DNA from: Streptomyces wedmorensis
GTDB taxonomy: Bacteria; Actinomycetota; Actinomycetes; Streptomycetales; Streptomycetaceae
Length of the DNA stretch: 64,000 nucleotides
Direction: 5' to 3'
Assembly: GCF_000716445.1 (NCBI RefSeq)
Contig: NZ_JNWK01000004.1
Location: forward strand, 167,879-231,878
Every line of letters starts with the position of its first letter. The first letter of the stretch is position 1. Shown here piece after piece: positions 16,869-26,018 of the stretch. A program made the position numbers and the translations under genes. The notes under the pieces are model-generated. The model did no database searches. It was not told the DNA's origin and worked only from the letters and a program-made list of their open reading frames with translations.

Positions 16869-18095
16869 ATGAGCCATGCCGACCGGGACCACGCCGTCAA
16901 CCCGTCCTCCGCCGCCGACTCGTCACCGCGACCCGAGACGCTCGCCGTCCACCCGCCGCACGTGGAGGTCACGGGCAGCAGGCCGCTGGGCGTCCCCCTC
17001 CACCAGGGGCACGTCTTCGCCTTCGACTCGGCCGACGACCTCGCCACCGCCTTCACCTCCTCCACCGCCTTCCTCTACAACCGCCTCGGCAACCCCACCG
17101 TCCGCACCCTGGAGGACGCCGTCGCCCGCCTCGAAGGAGGCACGGCCGGCATCTCCTTCGCCTCCGGCATGGGCGCGATCAACTCCGTCCTCCAGAGCCT
17201 GCTGGGCAGCGGCGACCACGTCATCGCCCAGACCTGCCTGTACGGCGGCACGTACTCGGTCCTGACCGACCTCGCCGCCCGCTGGGGCGTCGACGTCACG
17301 TACGTCTCCGGCACCGACCCGGAGGAGGTGCGGGCGGCCCTGCGGCCCGAGACCCGGCTGCTCCATCTGGAGACGATCGCCAACCCGACCACCCGCGTCT
17401 CCGACATCCCCGCGCTCGCCGCCGTCGCCGCCGAGGCCGGGGTGCCGGTCGCCGTCGACAACACCTTCGCCTCCCCGCTGCTCTGCCGGCCGCTCGACCA
17501 CGGCGCCGACATCGTCGTCCACTCGGCCACCAAGTACCTGTCCGGGCACGCGGACGTGCTCGGCGGCGTCGCCGTCTTCAAGGACCCGGACCTGTACGGC
17601 CGCGTCCGCCGCCACGCCGTCGAACAGGGCGCCTCCACCGACCCGTTCGCCGCCTGGCTCACCCTGCGCGGCATGCAGACGCTGTCCCTGCGCATGGAGC
17701 GGCAGTGTGCGAGCGCCGCCGAGCTCGCGGGCCGGCTCGCCGCGCACCCGGCGGTCGAGGCCGTCCGCCACCCCGCCCTCGCGAGCCACCCGGACCGGGA
17801 GATCGCCGCCCGCCTGCTGTCCGGCGGCGGAGGCGTGATCTCGGTGGACCTGGCCGGCGGCCGGGACGCGGGCCGCACCTTCGTCGAGTCGGTAAGGCTC
17901 GCGTCCCTCAGCGTCTCCCTCGGCGACGTGAAGACCCTGGTCATGCACCCGGCCTCGACCTCCCACCACCAGCTCGACGAGGCGGCCCTCGCGGCGGCCG
18001 GCATCGGCCCCGGCACGGTCCGGCTCTCGGTCGGCATCGAGCACGTCGAGGACCTGTGGGAGGACCTGGAGCAGGCGCTGACGAAGGCCGTCTGA
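16869..18095 (+). CDS. PLP-dependent trans-sulfuration enzyme (cystathionine/methionine gamma-lyase family)
   Basis: 408 residues of the Cys/Met metabolism PLP family. Phosphate-binding Tyr/Arg region FLYNRLGNPTVRTLE, GTAGISFASGMGAI, the Asp that pairs with the pyridine N in VAVDNTFASPLL, and the internal aldimine Lys in HSATKYLSGHADVLGG. The C-terminal substrate loop SLGDVKTLVMHPASTSH is as in gamma-lyases and O-acetylhomoserine sulfhydrylases; sequence alone cannot settle which reaction it runs. ATG 16869 chosen (ATG 16876 is a second, out-of-frame one); translation upstream in this frame is a shadow. Ends 7 bp from the convergent LURP-one gene. Confidence 0.9.
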   Translation: MSHADRDHAVNPSSAADSSPRPETLAVHPPHVEVTGSRPLGVPLHQGHVFAFDSADDLATAFTSSTAFLYNRLGNPTVRTLEDAVARLEGGTAGISFASGMGAINSVLQSLLGSGDHVIAQTCLYGGTYSVLTDLAARWGVDVTYVSGTDPEEVRAALRPETRLLHLETIANPTTRVSDIPALAAVAAEAGVPVAVDNTFASPLLCRPLDHGADIVVHSATKYLSGHADVLGGVAVFKDPDLYGRVRRHAVEQGASTDPFAAWLTLRGMQTLSLRMERQCASAAELAGRLAAHPAVEAVRHPALASHPDREIAARLLSGGGGVISVDLAGGRDAGRTFVESVRLASLSVSLGDVKTLVMHPASTSHHQLDEAALAAAGIGPGTVRLSVGIEHVEDLWEDLEQALTKAV

Positions 18096-18102
18096 GCGGG
18101 TC

Positions 18103-18594
18103 TCAGTCCTCCCGCTCCCGCTCCGCCATCCGGATCACGCACACCGCGACGGCGACGAGCAGCGCGGCGTCCGCGTCCTCGCGGACCACGTTCACCGCGT
18201 AGGTCTCGCGGACGTGGAACCACCGGCGGGAGATGTGGGCCAGGAGTTCGCCGTCGTACTCGACGGTGAACTCCCGGTCCAGAACACGGCCGCTGACGTC
18301 CAGTTCGGTTCCCTCGACGAGGGTCACCCGATAGTGGTCGCGCAGCAGGGAGAGCCGTTTGCGGCGGATGGTCGCGAGCGGGCGCTCGTCCCGCTCGATC
18401 GTCATCGCGTCCCGCAGGCTGAACATCTTCTGCCGCAGGGTGACGAGGACCTGCCCTTCGGGGTCCTTCAGCTCCAGGGTGTCGCGCAGCCGCATGGCCT
18501 TGCCGTCGACGAGGAAGGCGTGGCGGCCCTGCTCGTCCTCGATCCAGTAGTCGTCGCCGATCGCGAAGATCTTGTCCCGTACGAGATATTTCAC
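18103..18594 (-). CDS. LURP-one-related (tubby-like) family protein
   Basis: 163 residues. The whole protein is the LOR/tubby-like 12-strand barrel: MKYLVRDKIFAIGDDYWIED, AFLVDGKAMRLRDTLELKD, LVTLRQKMFSLRDAMTIERD. A C-terminal hydrophobic stretch (ALLVAVAVCVIRMA) matches the buried helix of the fold, used as a lipid anchor in scramblases. Bacterial members have no proven role; lipid or phosphoinositide-like ligand binding is inferred from the fold. Convergent with the trans-sulfuration gene. Confidence 0.87.
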   Translation of the reverse strand: MKYLVRDKIFAIGDDYWIEDEQGRHAFLVDGKAMRLRDTLELKDPEGQVLVTLRQKMFSLRDAMTIERDERPLATIRRKRLSLLRDHYRVTLVEGTELDVSGRVLDREFTVEYDGELLAHISRRWFHVRETYAVNVVREDADAALLVAVAVCVIRMAERERED

Positions 18595-18765
18595 GACGCC
18601 ATGCCTGCCCCGTATCGGTCGCTTTCACCCGAAGCGGCGGGTGGGCGCGTCCGGGATCCCGGCCATGCCCGTCGTACCGGCCGGCCCACCCCGCGGCCCG
18701 GCCCCCGGACACGCGTCCCCGCCCCACCCGGCCCCCACGATCCTCCGGTACGGCACTCTTGAACC

Positions 18766-20559
18766 ATGAACGACTCCGCGCCCGCACCCGCGCCCCGACG
18801 TGCCCGTGTCCGCGCCCCCGAGCTGATCGGCAAGGGCGGCTGGCTGAACACGGGTGGAGACGACCTGACCCTCGCCGACCTGCGAGGAAAGATCGTTCTG
18901 CTCGACTTCTGGACCTTCTGCTGCGTGAACTGCCTGCACGTCCTCGACGAGCTCCGCGACCTGGAGGAGAAGCACCGCGACACCCTCGTGATCATCGGCG
19001 TGCACTCGCCGAAGTTCGTGCACGAGGCCGAGCACCAGGCCGTCGTCGACGCCGTCGAGCGCTACGAGGTGCACCACCCCGTCCTCGACGACCCGGAGCT
19101 CGCGACCTGGAAGCAGTACGCCGTGCGCGCCTGGCCGACGCTCGTGGTGATCGACCCCGAGGGGTACGTCGTCGCCCAGCACGCCGGCGAGGGGCACGCG
19201 AACGCGATCCGCACCCTCGTCGAGGAGCTGGAGGCCGAGCACGAGGCCAAGGGCACCCTGCGGCGCGGCGACGGCCCGTACGTGGCGCCGGAGCCGGTCG
19301 CGACCGACCTCCGGTTCCCCGGCAAGGCGGTCCTCCTCGCCAACGGGAACCTCCTGGTCTCCGACACCACCCGGCACCAGCTCGTCGAACTGGCGGCGGA
19401 CGGCGAGACCGTCGTGCGGCGCATCGGCGAGGGCGTGTTCCGCGAGCCGCAGGGCCTCGCGACCCTCCCCGACGGCAGGGTCGTCGTCGCCGACACCGTG
19501 AACCACTCCCTGCGCGTCCTCGACCCCGAGAGCGGCGGGATCGAGCTCGTCGCGGGCACCGGCCGGCAGTGGTGGCAGGGCTCCCCCACCTCCGGTCCGG
19601 CCCTGGAGGTCGACCTGTCCTCGCCGTGGGACGTGGCCTGGTGGCGGGGCAAGGTGTGGATCGCCATGGCCGGCGTCCACCAGCTGTGGACGTACGACCC
19701 GGAGACCGGCACCGTCGAGGTGGCCGCCGGCACCACCAACGAGGGGCTCGTCGACGGGCCCGCCGCCGAGGCCTGGTTCGCGCAGCCGTCCGGTCTTGCC
19801 GCCACCGAGGACCGGCTGTGGATCGCCGACTCCGAGACGAGCGCCGTGCGCTGGATCGACACCGAGGGCGTCGTGCACACCGCCGTCGGCACCGGCCTCT
19901 TCGACTTCGGCCACCGCGACGGAGCCGCCGGCCAGGCCCTGCTCCAGCACCCGCTGGGCGTGACCGCGCTGCCCGACGGCTCGGTGGCCGTCAGCGACAC
20001 GTACAACCACGCCCTGCGCCGCTACGACCCCGCCACCGGCGAGGTCACCACGCTCGCCACCGACCTGCGGGAGCCGAGCGGCGCCGTCCTCGTCGACGGC
20101 GACATCGTGGTCGTCGAGTCCGCCCGGCACCGGCTGACCCGGCTGCGGCTGCCCGAGGAGGCCGTCCAGGTCGACGCGGTCGCCCACCGCACCCGCCGCG
20201 AGGCCACCGAGGTCGCCCCGGGTCGCCTCCGCCTCGACGTCGTCTTCCAGGCCCCGACGGGCCAGAAGCTCGACGACCGCTACGGCCCCTCGACCCGGCT
20301 CCTGGTCTCCTCGACCCCGCCTGAGCTCCTCGTCGCGGGCGAGGGCACCGGCACGGACCTCTTCCGGGAGCTCGACCTGAACCCGGAGATCACCGAGGGC
20401 GTCCTGCACGTCTCCGCCATGGCGGCCTCCTGCGACGACGACCCCGCCAACGAGTACCCGGCCTGCCACGTCCACCAGCAGGACTGGGGCGTCCCGCTGA
20501 AGGTCACCGCGGACGGCGTCGCCCGCCTGCCGCTCATCCTGGCGGGCATGGACGGCTAG
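18766..20559 (+). CDS. Thioredoxin-like / NHL-repeat protein (NHLRC2 type)
   Basis: 597 residues. N-terminal thioredoxin fold (about 20-165) with an active site in WTFCCVNCLHVL, the redox pair being Cys53 and Cys56 plus an extra Cys52, and the cis-Pro in VRAWPTLVVID. After a linker comes a beta-propeller of NHL repeats (about 185-480; DTTRHQLVEL, DTVNHSLRVLD, DTYNHALRRYD blades) and a C-terminal beta domain with CDDDPANEYPACHVHQ. It has the same architecture as animal NHLRC2. It has no signal peptide so should act in the cytosol, perhaps as a thiol redox sensor or scaffold. ATG 18766 follows a promoter-like spacer. Confidence 0.92.
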   Translation: MNDSAPAPAPRRARVRAPELIGKGGWLNTGGDDLTLADLRGKIVLLDFWTFCCVNCLHVLDELRDLEEKHRDTLVIIGVHSPKFVHEAEHQAVVDAVERYEVHHPVLDDPELATWKQYAVRAWPTLVVIDPEGYVVAQHAGEGHANAIRTLVEELEAEHEAKGTLRRGDGPYVAPEPVATDLRFPGKAVLLANGNLLVSDTTRHQLVELAADGETVVRRIGEGVFREPQGLATLPDGRVVVADTVNHSLRVLDPESGGIELVAGTGRQWWQGSPTSGPALEVDLSSPWDVAWWRGKVWIAMAGVHQLWTYDPETGTVEVAAGTTNEGLVDGPAAEAWFAQPSGLAATEDRLWIADSETSAVRWIDTEGVVHTAVGTGLFDFGHRDGAAGQALLQHPLGVTALPDGSVAVSDTYNHALRRYDPATGEVTTLATDLREPSGAVLVDGDIVVVESARHRLTRLRLPEEAVQVDAVAHRTRREATEVAPGRLRLDVVFQAPTGQKLDDRYGPSTRLLVSSTPPELLVAGEGTGTDLFRELDLNPEITEGVLHVSAMAASCDDDPANEYPACHVHQQDWGVPLKVTADGVARLPLILAGMDG

Positions 20560-20570
20560 CACCCCGTGGT

Positions 20571-20613
20571 ACGACGACGGCCCACCCGCGTCCTGCGGGT
20601 GGGCCGTCGTCGT
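20571..20613. terminator. Bidirectional terminator between convergent genes
   Basis: A perfect 19-bp stem (ACGACGACGGCCCACCCGC with its complement) closes a GTCCT loop between the stops of the thioredoxin-NHL gene and the M18 aminopeptidase gene. Confidence 0.93.
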
Positions 20614-20626
20614 CGCACGCGGAAGG

Positions 20627-21934
20627 TCAGCCCTCCAGGAAGGCGACCAGGGCGTTCGCGAGCAGGTACGGGTCCTCGGCGCCGCAGAGCTCACGGGCGC
20701 TGTGCATCGACAGGCAGGCGATGCCGATGTCGAAGGTGGTGATGCCGTGGCGGGCGGCCGTGATCGGGCCGATCGTCGTGCCGCAGGGCATGTCGTTGTT
20801 GGACACGAAGGACTGCCACGGCACGCCGGCCTTCTCGCAGGCGGCGGCGAACGCGGCCCGGCCGGCGCCGTCGGTCGCGTAGCGCTGGTTGACGTTGACC
20901 TTGAGGATCGGGCCGCCGTTGGGACGCGGGTGGTGCGTCGGGTCGTGGCGCTCCGCGTAGTTGGGGTGGACGGCGTGGCCGACGTCGGAGGAGAGGCAGA
21001 CCGAGCCGGCGAGCGAGCGGGCGCGGTCCTCGTAGCCGCCGCCGCGGGCGTACACCGAGCGCTCCAGGACGTTCCCGAGCAGCGGGCCCTGGGCGCCGGT
21101 GTCGGCCTCGGAGCCGTTCTCCTCGTGGTCGAAGGCGGCGAGGACGGGGATGTACGGCAGGTCCGCGCGGCCGGCCACGGCGATCAGCGCGGCGACGGCG
21201 GCGTGCACCGAGATCAGGTTGTCCATGCGCGGGCCGGCGAGGAGCTCGCGGTCGCGGCCCAGGTAGGCGGGCGGCTCGATGGCGCTGACCATCAGGTCCC
21301 AGCCGGTCACGTCCTCGGCGTCGACGCCCGCCTCCTCGGCGACGAAGGCGATCAGGTCGCCCTCGTGGACGGGGCCCAGGCCCCAGATCGGCTGCATGTG
21401 GCGCTGGCGCTCCAGCTTCATGCCGTCGTTGACCCCGCGGTCCAGGTGGACGGCGAGCTGCGGCACGCGCAGCAGCGGCCGGTCGATGTTCACCAGCGTC
21501 TGGGAGCCGTCGCGGAGGGTCAGCCGGCCGGCCAGGCCCAGGTCGCGGTCGAGCCAGCTGTTGAGCAGCGGGCCGCCGTAGATCTCGACGGCGACCTGCC
21601 GCCAGCCCTGCGCGCCCATGTCGGGCTGCGGCTTCACGCGCAGGTTGGGCGAGTCGGTGTGCGCGCCGACGATCCGGTACGGGGTGTGCGGGGCGGCGCC
21701 CTCCGGCACGAACCAGGCGATGATCGCGCCACCGCGGATCACGTACTTCCCGCCCGTCGTCCCGTCCCACGCCGCGGTCTCCTCGACACGGCGGAAGCCC
21801 GCCTTCTCCAGCCGCTCCGCGGCGGTCGCCACCGCGTGGTACGGCGTCGGCGAGGCCGTCAGGAAGGCCATCAGGTCGTCGGTGTGACCGCGGTCGAAGG
21901 GGCCGGCGGTGGGACGGGAAGCTGCGCTGCTCAT
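20627..21934 (-). CDS. apeB: M18 family aspartyl aminopeptidase
   Basis: 435 residues, usual for the family. Dinuclear zinc ligands and catalytic residues are visible: IVGAHTDSPN (His, Asp), AAFDHEENGSEADTGAQG (Glu-Glu), CLSSDVGHAVHPNYAERHDP (Asp/His) and the C-terminal GIACLSMHSARE (His). It removes N-terminal acidic residues from peptides in the cytosol as a dodecamer. ATG at 21934 begins MSSAASRPTAGPFDRGHTDD. Its end faces the thioredoxin-NHL gene across a strong hairpin. Confidence 0.93.
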   Translation of the reverse strand: MSSAASRPTAGPFDRGHTDDLMAFLTASPTPYHAVATAAERLEKAGFRRVEETAAWDGTTGGKYVIRGGAIIAWFVPEGAAPHTPYRIVGAHTDSPNLRVKPQPDMGAQGWRQVAVEIYGGPLLNSWLDRDLGLAGRLTLRDGSQTLVNIDRPLLRVPQLAVHLDRGVNDGMKLERQRHMQPIWGLGPVHEGDLIAFVAEEAGVDAEDVTGWDLMVSAIEPPAYLGRDRELLAGPRMDNLISVHAAVAALIAVAGRADLPYIPVLAAFDHEENGSEADTGAQGPLLGNVLERSVYARGGGYEDRARSLAGSVCLSSDVGHAVHPNYAERHDPTHHPRPNGGPILKVNVNQRYATDGAGRAAFAAACEKAGVPWQSFVSNNDMPCGTTIGPITAARHGITTFDIGIACLSMHSARELCGAEDPYLLANALVAFLEG

Positions 21935-22053
21935 GAGGTCACCTTACGGCCGGACCGGAATACGAATACGGGGCCCCGGAAAAAGGAACGGGCGCCGGGG
22001 GAACGGGCCCGGAGCTCATGCGCCCCGGAGGCGAGCCGAGCCCCGGAAAAGGA

Positions 22054-22091
22054 GGTACGGCCCGCCCCCCTCCCCGGGGACGGGCCGTACC
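22054..22091 (-). terminator. Terminator after the acyl-CoA dehydrogenase gene
   Basis: An 11-bp stem (GGTACGGCCCG / CGGGCCGTACC) encloses 16 bases that can form an inner TCCCC/GGGGA pairing; it lies 20 bp past the stop codon of the minus-strand dehydrogenase gene. Confidence 0.75.
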
Positions 22092-22111
22092 GGCAGGACG
22101 AGAGGCGTCGG

Positions 22112-23941
22112 TTAGAACGCGGCCTCGTCCAGGTCCATCACCGAGCCGTCGACGGCCTCGGCGAGCGCGCGCTCGGCGCCGACGCCCGGCAGGACGTTGG
22201 CGGCGAAGAACTTCGCGGCCGCGATCTTGCCCTGGTAGAAGGCGACGTCCTTGCCGGTGGCGCCGGCGGCCAGCTTCTCGGCGGCGACGGCGGCACCGCG
22301 CAGGAGCAGGTAGCCGACGACGACGTCGCCGGAGGCGAGCAGCAGGCGGGTGGTGTTCAGGCCGACCTTGTAGATGTTCCGGACGTCCTCGCCGGTGGCG
22401 GTGAGGTCCGTGATCATCGTGCCGACGATGGCCTCCAGGTCGACGGCCGCCTTGGCGAGCGCGTCGCGGGCGCCGGCCAGGTCGTCGCCGCCGGTGCCGA
22501 CCGCGAGGAACTTCTTGATCTCCTCGGACAGCGCGTTCAGGGAGGCGCCCTGGTCGCGGACGATCTTCCGGAAGAAGAAGTCCTGGCCCTGGATGGCGGT
22601 GGTGCCCTCGTAGAGGGTGTCGATCTTGGCGTCCCGGATGTACTGCTCGATCGGGTACTCCTGCAGGAAGCCGGAGCCGCCGAAGGTCTGGAGCGACTGC
22701 GCGAGCTGCTCGTAGCCCTTCTCGGAGCCGTAGCCCTTCACGATCGGGAGCAGCAGGTCGTTCAGGCCGTGCAGCGCCTTCGCGTCCTCGCCGGCCGCTT
22801 CCTTGATCGCGATCTCGTCCTGCACGGAGGCCGTGTAGAGGACGAGGGAGCGCATGCCCTCCGCGTACGCCTTCTGCGTCATCAGCGAGCGGCGGACGTC
22901 GGGGTGGTGCGTGATGGTGACCTTGGGCGCGGCCTTGTCCATGAAGTTCGCCAGGTCGGTGCCCTGGACGCGCTCCTTGGCGTACTCCAGGGCGTTGAGG
23001 TAGCCCGTGGAGAGGGTGGAGATCGCCTTCGTGCCGACCATCATGCGGGCGAACTCGATGATGAGGAACATCTGGCGGATGCCGTCGTGCTTGTCGCCGA
23101 TCAGCCAGCCCTTGGCGGGGTGCTGGTCGCCGAAGGTCATCTCGCACGTGTTGGAGGCCTTGAGGCCCATCTTGTGCTCGACGTTGGTGGCGTACACGCC
23201 GTTGCGCTCGCCCAGCTCGCCGGTCTCCCAGTCGAACTCGAACTTCGGGACGAGGAAGAGGGAGAGGCCCTTGGTGCCGGGGCCGGCGCCCTCGGGGCGG
23301 GCGAGGACGTAGTGGAGGATGTTCTCCTCCATGTCGTGCTCACCGGACGTGATGAAGCGCTTCACGCCCTCGATGTGCCAGGAGCCGTCCTCCTGCTGCA
23401 CGGCCTTCGTGCGGCCGGCGCCGACGTCCGAGCCGGCGTCGGGCTCGGTGAGGACCATGGTGGAGCCCCAGCGCTTCTCGACCGCTATCTGCGCGACCTT
23501 CTTCTGCGCCTCGTTGCCCTCGTTGTAGAGGACGCCGGCGAACGCCGGGCCGGAGGAGTACATCCAGACGGCCGGGTTCGAGCCGAGCAGCAGCTCCGCG
23601 TAGGCCCAGACGAGGGAGCGCGGGGAGACGGTGCCGCCGATGCCCTCGGGGATGCCGAGGCGCCAGTACTCCGAGTCCATGAAGGCCTTGTAGGACTTCT
23701 TGAACGAGGCCGGCACGGGGGCGGTGTTGGTCTCCGGGTCGAAGACCGGCGGGTTGCGGTCGGCGTCCGCGAAGGACTCCGCGAGCTCGTTCTCGGCGAG
23801 ACGGCGGATCTCGTCGAGGATGCTCTTCGCGGTCTCGACGTCCATCTCCTCGAACGGACCGGTGCCGTACACCTTGTCGCGGCCGAGCACCTCGAAGAGG
23901 TTGAACTCGATGTCGCGGAGATTCGACTTGTAGTGCCCCAT
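22112..23941 (-). CDS. Acyl-CoA dehydrogenase (FadE5-like, long-chain)
   Basis: 609 residues, close to the mycobacterial FadE5 length. It catalyses the FAD-linked first step of fatty acid beta-oxidation. Motifs: [16 protein letters not shown] and [12 protein letters not shown] for FAD/substrate binding, the LLIMA-like [12 protein letters not shown] region, and the catalytic Glu in [16 protein letters not shown]. An extra C-terminal helical domain (about 480-609) marks the VLCAD-like branch. ATG 23941 follows a GGAG. Divergent from the SseB-domain gene, and less than 1 kb from pirin; a Streptomyces pirin has been reported to bind and inhibit a very-long-chain acyl-CoA dehydrogenase, making this the probable partner. 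Confidence 0.93.
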   Translation of the reverse strand: MGHYKSNLRDIEFNLFEVLGRDKVYGTGPFEEMDVETAKSILDEIRRLAENELAESFADADRNPPVFDPETNTAPVPASFKKSYKAFMDSEYWRLGIPEGIGGTVSPRSLVWAYAELLLGSNPAVWMYSSGPAFAGVLYNEGNEAQKKVAQIAVEKRWGSTMVLTEPDAGSDVGAGRTKAVQQEDGSWHIEGVKRFITSGEHDMEENILHYVLARPEGAGPGTKGLSLFLVPKFEFDWETGELGERNGVYATNVEHKMGLKASNTCEMTFGDQHPAKGWLIGDKHDGIRQMFLIIEFARMMVGTKAISTLSTGYLNALEYAKERVQGTDLANFMDKAAPKVTITHHPDVRRSLMTQKAYAEGMRSLVLYTASVQDEIAIKEAAGEDAKALHGLNDLLLPIVKGYGSEKGYEQLAQSLQTFGGSGFLQEYPIEQYIRDAKIDTLYEGTTAIQGQDFFFRKIVRDQGASLNALSEEIKKFLAVGTGGDDLAGARDALAKAAVDLEAIVGTMITDLTATGEDVRNIYKVGLNTTRLLLASGDVVVGYLLLRGAAVAAEKLAAGATGKDVAFYQGKIAAAKFFAANVLPGVGAERALAEAVDGSVMDLDEAAF

Positions 23942-24130
23942 GGCGACGGCTCCGTAAGGCTCGGGGAGGCAGGTTCCTCGTACACGTACCAGCGAGTAGC
24001 AACACGCTCTCTCCGATGATGCTACCCATCAGTAATAAGAAGCAACCCCTATCCGGCCATCTGTGACGTCCGTGACGTCGATCCGGCCCATCGGGCGGCG
24101 CGCGCGGCCCGGCTCGATAGGCTTGGCCCC

Positions 24131-24634
24131 ATGTACGGCTATGAGCAGAATCCGGGTGCCCAGCAGCAGTACGCGCCGCCCCAGCAGGGGCAGTACGCGC
24201 CGCAGGGCGGCATGCAGGCCGGCATGCAGGCCGGCGGGTACGGGCAGCAGCAGGCGCCGCTCTATCCGGAGCCGTCGCCGCCCTCGCTCGCGGACGCCGT
24301 GCGGGCCTTCACGACGGGCACGCTCGCGCCGGAGGACTTCCAGCAGATCTTCGCCACGTCGAAGGTCTACTGCCCCCGCGGCGACAACCCCGGCTTCCTG
24401 GCCCTGCACAACACCCAGCAGCCGGTCATCCCGATGTTCACCTCGCTCAAGGAGCTGCGGCGGTACGCGGGCAAGGAGTCGAAGTACTTCGTGATCACCG
24501 GGGCCGAGGTGATCGACCTGCTGCCGACCGGCTACGGCTTCGTCCTCGACATGGAGGGCGACCACCGCATGGTCTTCGACGCGAAGGCCGTGGAGCAGAT
24601 GGTCGACTTCGCCATGCGGCGGATGTACGGCTGA
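24131..24634 (+). CDS. SseB-domain protein with Gln/Tyr/Pro-rich N-terminus
   Basis: 167 residues. A low-complexity head (about 1-45, QQQYAPPQQGQYAPQGGMQAGMQAG) is followed by an SseB N-terminal domain (about 50-165): FQQIFATSKVYCPRGDNPGFLALHNT, PVIPMFTSLKELRRYAGKESKYF, and the closing GADVIDLLPTGYG-like strand 'EVIDLLPTGYGFVLD'. SseB was named for enhanced sensitivity to serine and has no defined biochemical role; in actinobacteria the domain is often near secretion systems. ATG 24131. Divergent from the acyl-CoA dehydrogenase. Confidence 0.85.
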   Translation: MYGYEQNPGAQQQYAPPQQGQYAPQGGMQAGMQAGGYGQQQAPLYPEPSPPSLADAVRAFTTGTLAPEDFQQIFATSKVYCPRGDNPGFLALHNTQQPVIPMFTSLKELRRYAGKESKYFVITGAEVIDLLPTGYGFVLDMEGDHRMVFDAKAVEQMVDFAMRRMYG

Positions 24635-24660
24635 CCGAGGCTCGAGGAGATGTCGGGGAG

Positions 24661-24686
24661 CGCCCGGGAGGAATTCCTTCCGGGCG
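24661..24686 (+). terminator. Hairpin after the SseB-domain gene
   Basis: The 26-base block starting CGCCCGGGAGGAA pairs with itself over 13 positions with one G-U wobble, 26 bp after the stop; in practice it would fold with a GAATTC-containing loop. Confidence 0.6.
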
Positions 24687-24762
24687 TTCCGCGTTCCGGG
24701 TGGCAAGAAGTTCAGTGTTCAACTAAAGTGGACGTACAAGGTCGCACCTAGGAGGTCCGGTC

Positions 24763-25725
24763 ATGCCCGCAGTGACTGTCGAGAACCCGCTCACCCTGCC
24801 GCGCGTCGTCGCCCCGTCCGACGCCGTCGCCCGCCCCGTGCTCGCCGTCACCACGGCCCCCCAGGGGTTCGAGGGCGAGGGCTTCCCGGTCCGCCGGGCC
24901 TTCGCCGGCATCAACTACCGGTACCTCGACCCGTTCATCATGATGGACCAGATGGGTGAGGTGGAGTACGCCCCCGGCGAGCCCAAGGGCACGCCCTGGC
25001 ACCCCCACCGCGGCTTCGAGACCGTCACCTACATCATCGACGGAACCTTCGACCACCAGGACTCCAACGGCGGCGGCGGCACCATCACCAACGGCGACAC
25101 CCAGTGGATGACCGCAGGTCAAGGCCTCCTCCACATCGAGGCCCCGCCGGAGTCCCTCGTCGTCAGCGGCGGCCTCTTCCACGGCCTCCAGCTCTGGGTG
25201 AACCTCCCCGCCGCCGACAAGATGATGGCCCCCCGCTACCAGGACATCCGCGGCCGCCAGGTCCAGCTGCTCACCTCCCCCGACGGCGGCGCGCTGCTCC
25301 GCGTCATCGCCGGCGAGCTCGACGGCCACGAGGGTCCCGGCATCACCCACACCCCGATCACGATGATCCACGCCACCCTCCGCCCCGGCGCCGAGATCAA
25401 CCTGCCGTGGCGCGAGGACTTCAACGGCCTCGCCTACGTCCTCGCCGGCCGCGGCACCGTCGGCGCCGATCAGCGGCCCGTCCACATGGGCCAGACCGCC
25501 GTCTTCGGCAAGGGCGGCGCCCTCACCGTCCGCGCCGACGAGAAGCAGGACGGCCACACCCCCGACCTGGAGGTCGTCCTCCTCGGCGGGCAGCCCATCC
25601 GCGAACCCATGGCCCACTACGGCCCGTTCGTCATGAACACCCAGGACGAACTCCGCCAGGCCTTCGAGGACTTCCAGGCCGGTCGCCTCGGCACCATCCC
25701 GGCGGTCCACGGCATGGGCGAGTGA
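24763..25725 (+). CDS. pirA: Pirin family iron-binding protein (carries phiC31 attB)
   Basis: 320 residues, bicupin fold. Iron ligands of the N-terminal cupin are present: WHPHRGFETV (two His) and GLLHIE (His, Glu). Pirins are redox-responsive; in S. ambofaciens PirA was described as a negative modulator of a very-long-chain acyl-CoA dehydrogenase, linking oxidative state to beta-oxidation and polyketide supply, and a FadE5-like gene lies 0.8 kb away here. ATG 24763 follows TAGGAGG. The phiC31 attachment site lies inside the gene, so phage or vector integration interrupts it. The upstream AGTTCAGTGTTCAACT sequence is a possible operator. Confidence 0.95.
   Translation: MPAVTVENPLTLPRVVAPSDAVARPVLAVTTAPQGFEGEGFPVRRAFAGINYRYLDPFIMMDQMGEVEYAPGEPKGTPWHPHRGFETVTYIIDGTFDHQDSNGGGGTITNGDTQWMTAGQGLLHIEAPPESLVVSGGLFHGLQLWVNLPAADKMMAPRYQDIRGRQVQLLTSPDGGALLRVIAGELDGHEGPGITHTPITMIHATLRPGAEINLPWREDFNGLAYVLAGRGTVGADQRPVHMGQTAVFGKGGALTVRADEKQDGHTPDLEVVLLGGQPIREPMAHYGPFVMNTQDELRQAFEDFQAGRLGTIPAVHGMGE
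24969..25002 (-). other. phiC31 attB (phage attachment site)
   Basis: Read on the minus strand, the 34-base minimal attB is present: GTGCCAGGGCGTGCCCTTGG, then GCTC, GCC and GGGGGCG, with the crossover dinucleotide inside the TTG core (24984-24986 on plus). Against the S. coelicolor attB as I recall it, two of 34 bases differ. It covers codons for the first cupin metal-binding region of pirin. Confidence 0.95.
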
Positions 25726-26018
25726 CGGGACGCACGGGGGGTCGGCCGGCTTCGGGCCGGCCGAGTGCGTAGGGGCCGGCCGGTTCGGGCCGGCCGGCCG
25801 TAGGCGCCGGCGGGGTGTGCGCCGGCCGGGGTACGTGCCGGCCGGGGGTACGCGCCGGCCGGGCGCGCGCGGTGCGGCGTAGTGCCGCCGGGCGTATGCG
25901 CCGCGAGTTCGGGCGCCCTCGGGCGTACGCGCCGCGAGGCCGACGGCTGCTGACGGAGTGTCACTCATACGGCCGTCAGCGCGCGACGACACGCCGACGG
26001 GCGTGGTCCGGTGGACGG
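25726..26018. repeat. G+C-rich hairpins and 17-bp tandem repeats between pirin and the permease
   Basis: 293 bases without a convincing gene. TCGGCCGGC/GCCGGCCGA (25742-25750 with 25756-25764) is a 9-bp stem and works as the pirin terminator; a second GGCCGGCC hairpin spans 25774-25795. Then three imperfect copies of a 15-17 bp unit (about 25817-25831, 25832-25848, 25849-25865; type TACGTGCCGGCCGGGGG) follow. The remaining 150 bases hold no clear signal besides the permease promoter. Confidence 0.6.

Noticed and set aside
20702..24019. 1105-codon open frame on the plus strand
   Set aside because: It runs antisense across the M18 aminopeptidase and acyl-CoA dehydrogenase genes and reads as Arg/Val/Asp/Gly-rich noise, a normal high-G+C shadow.
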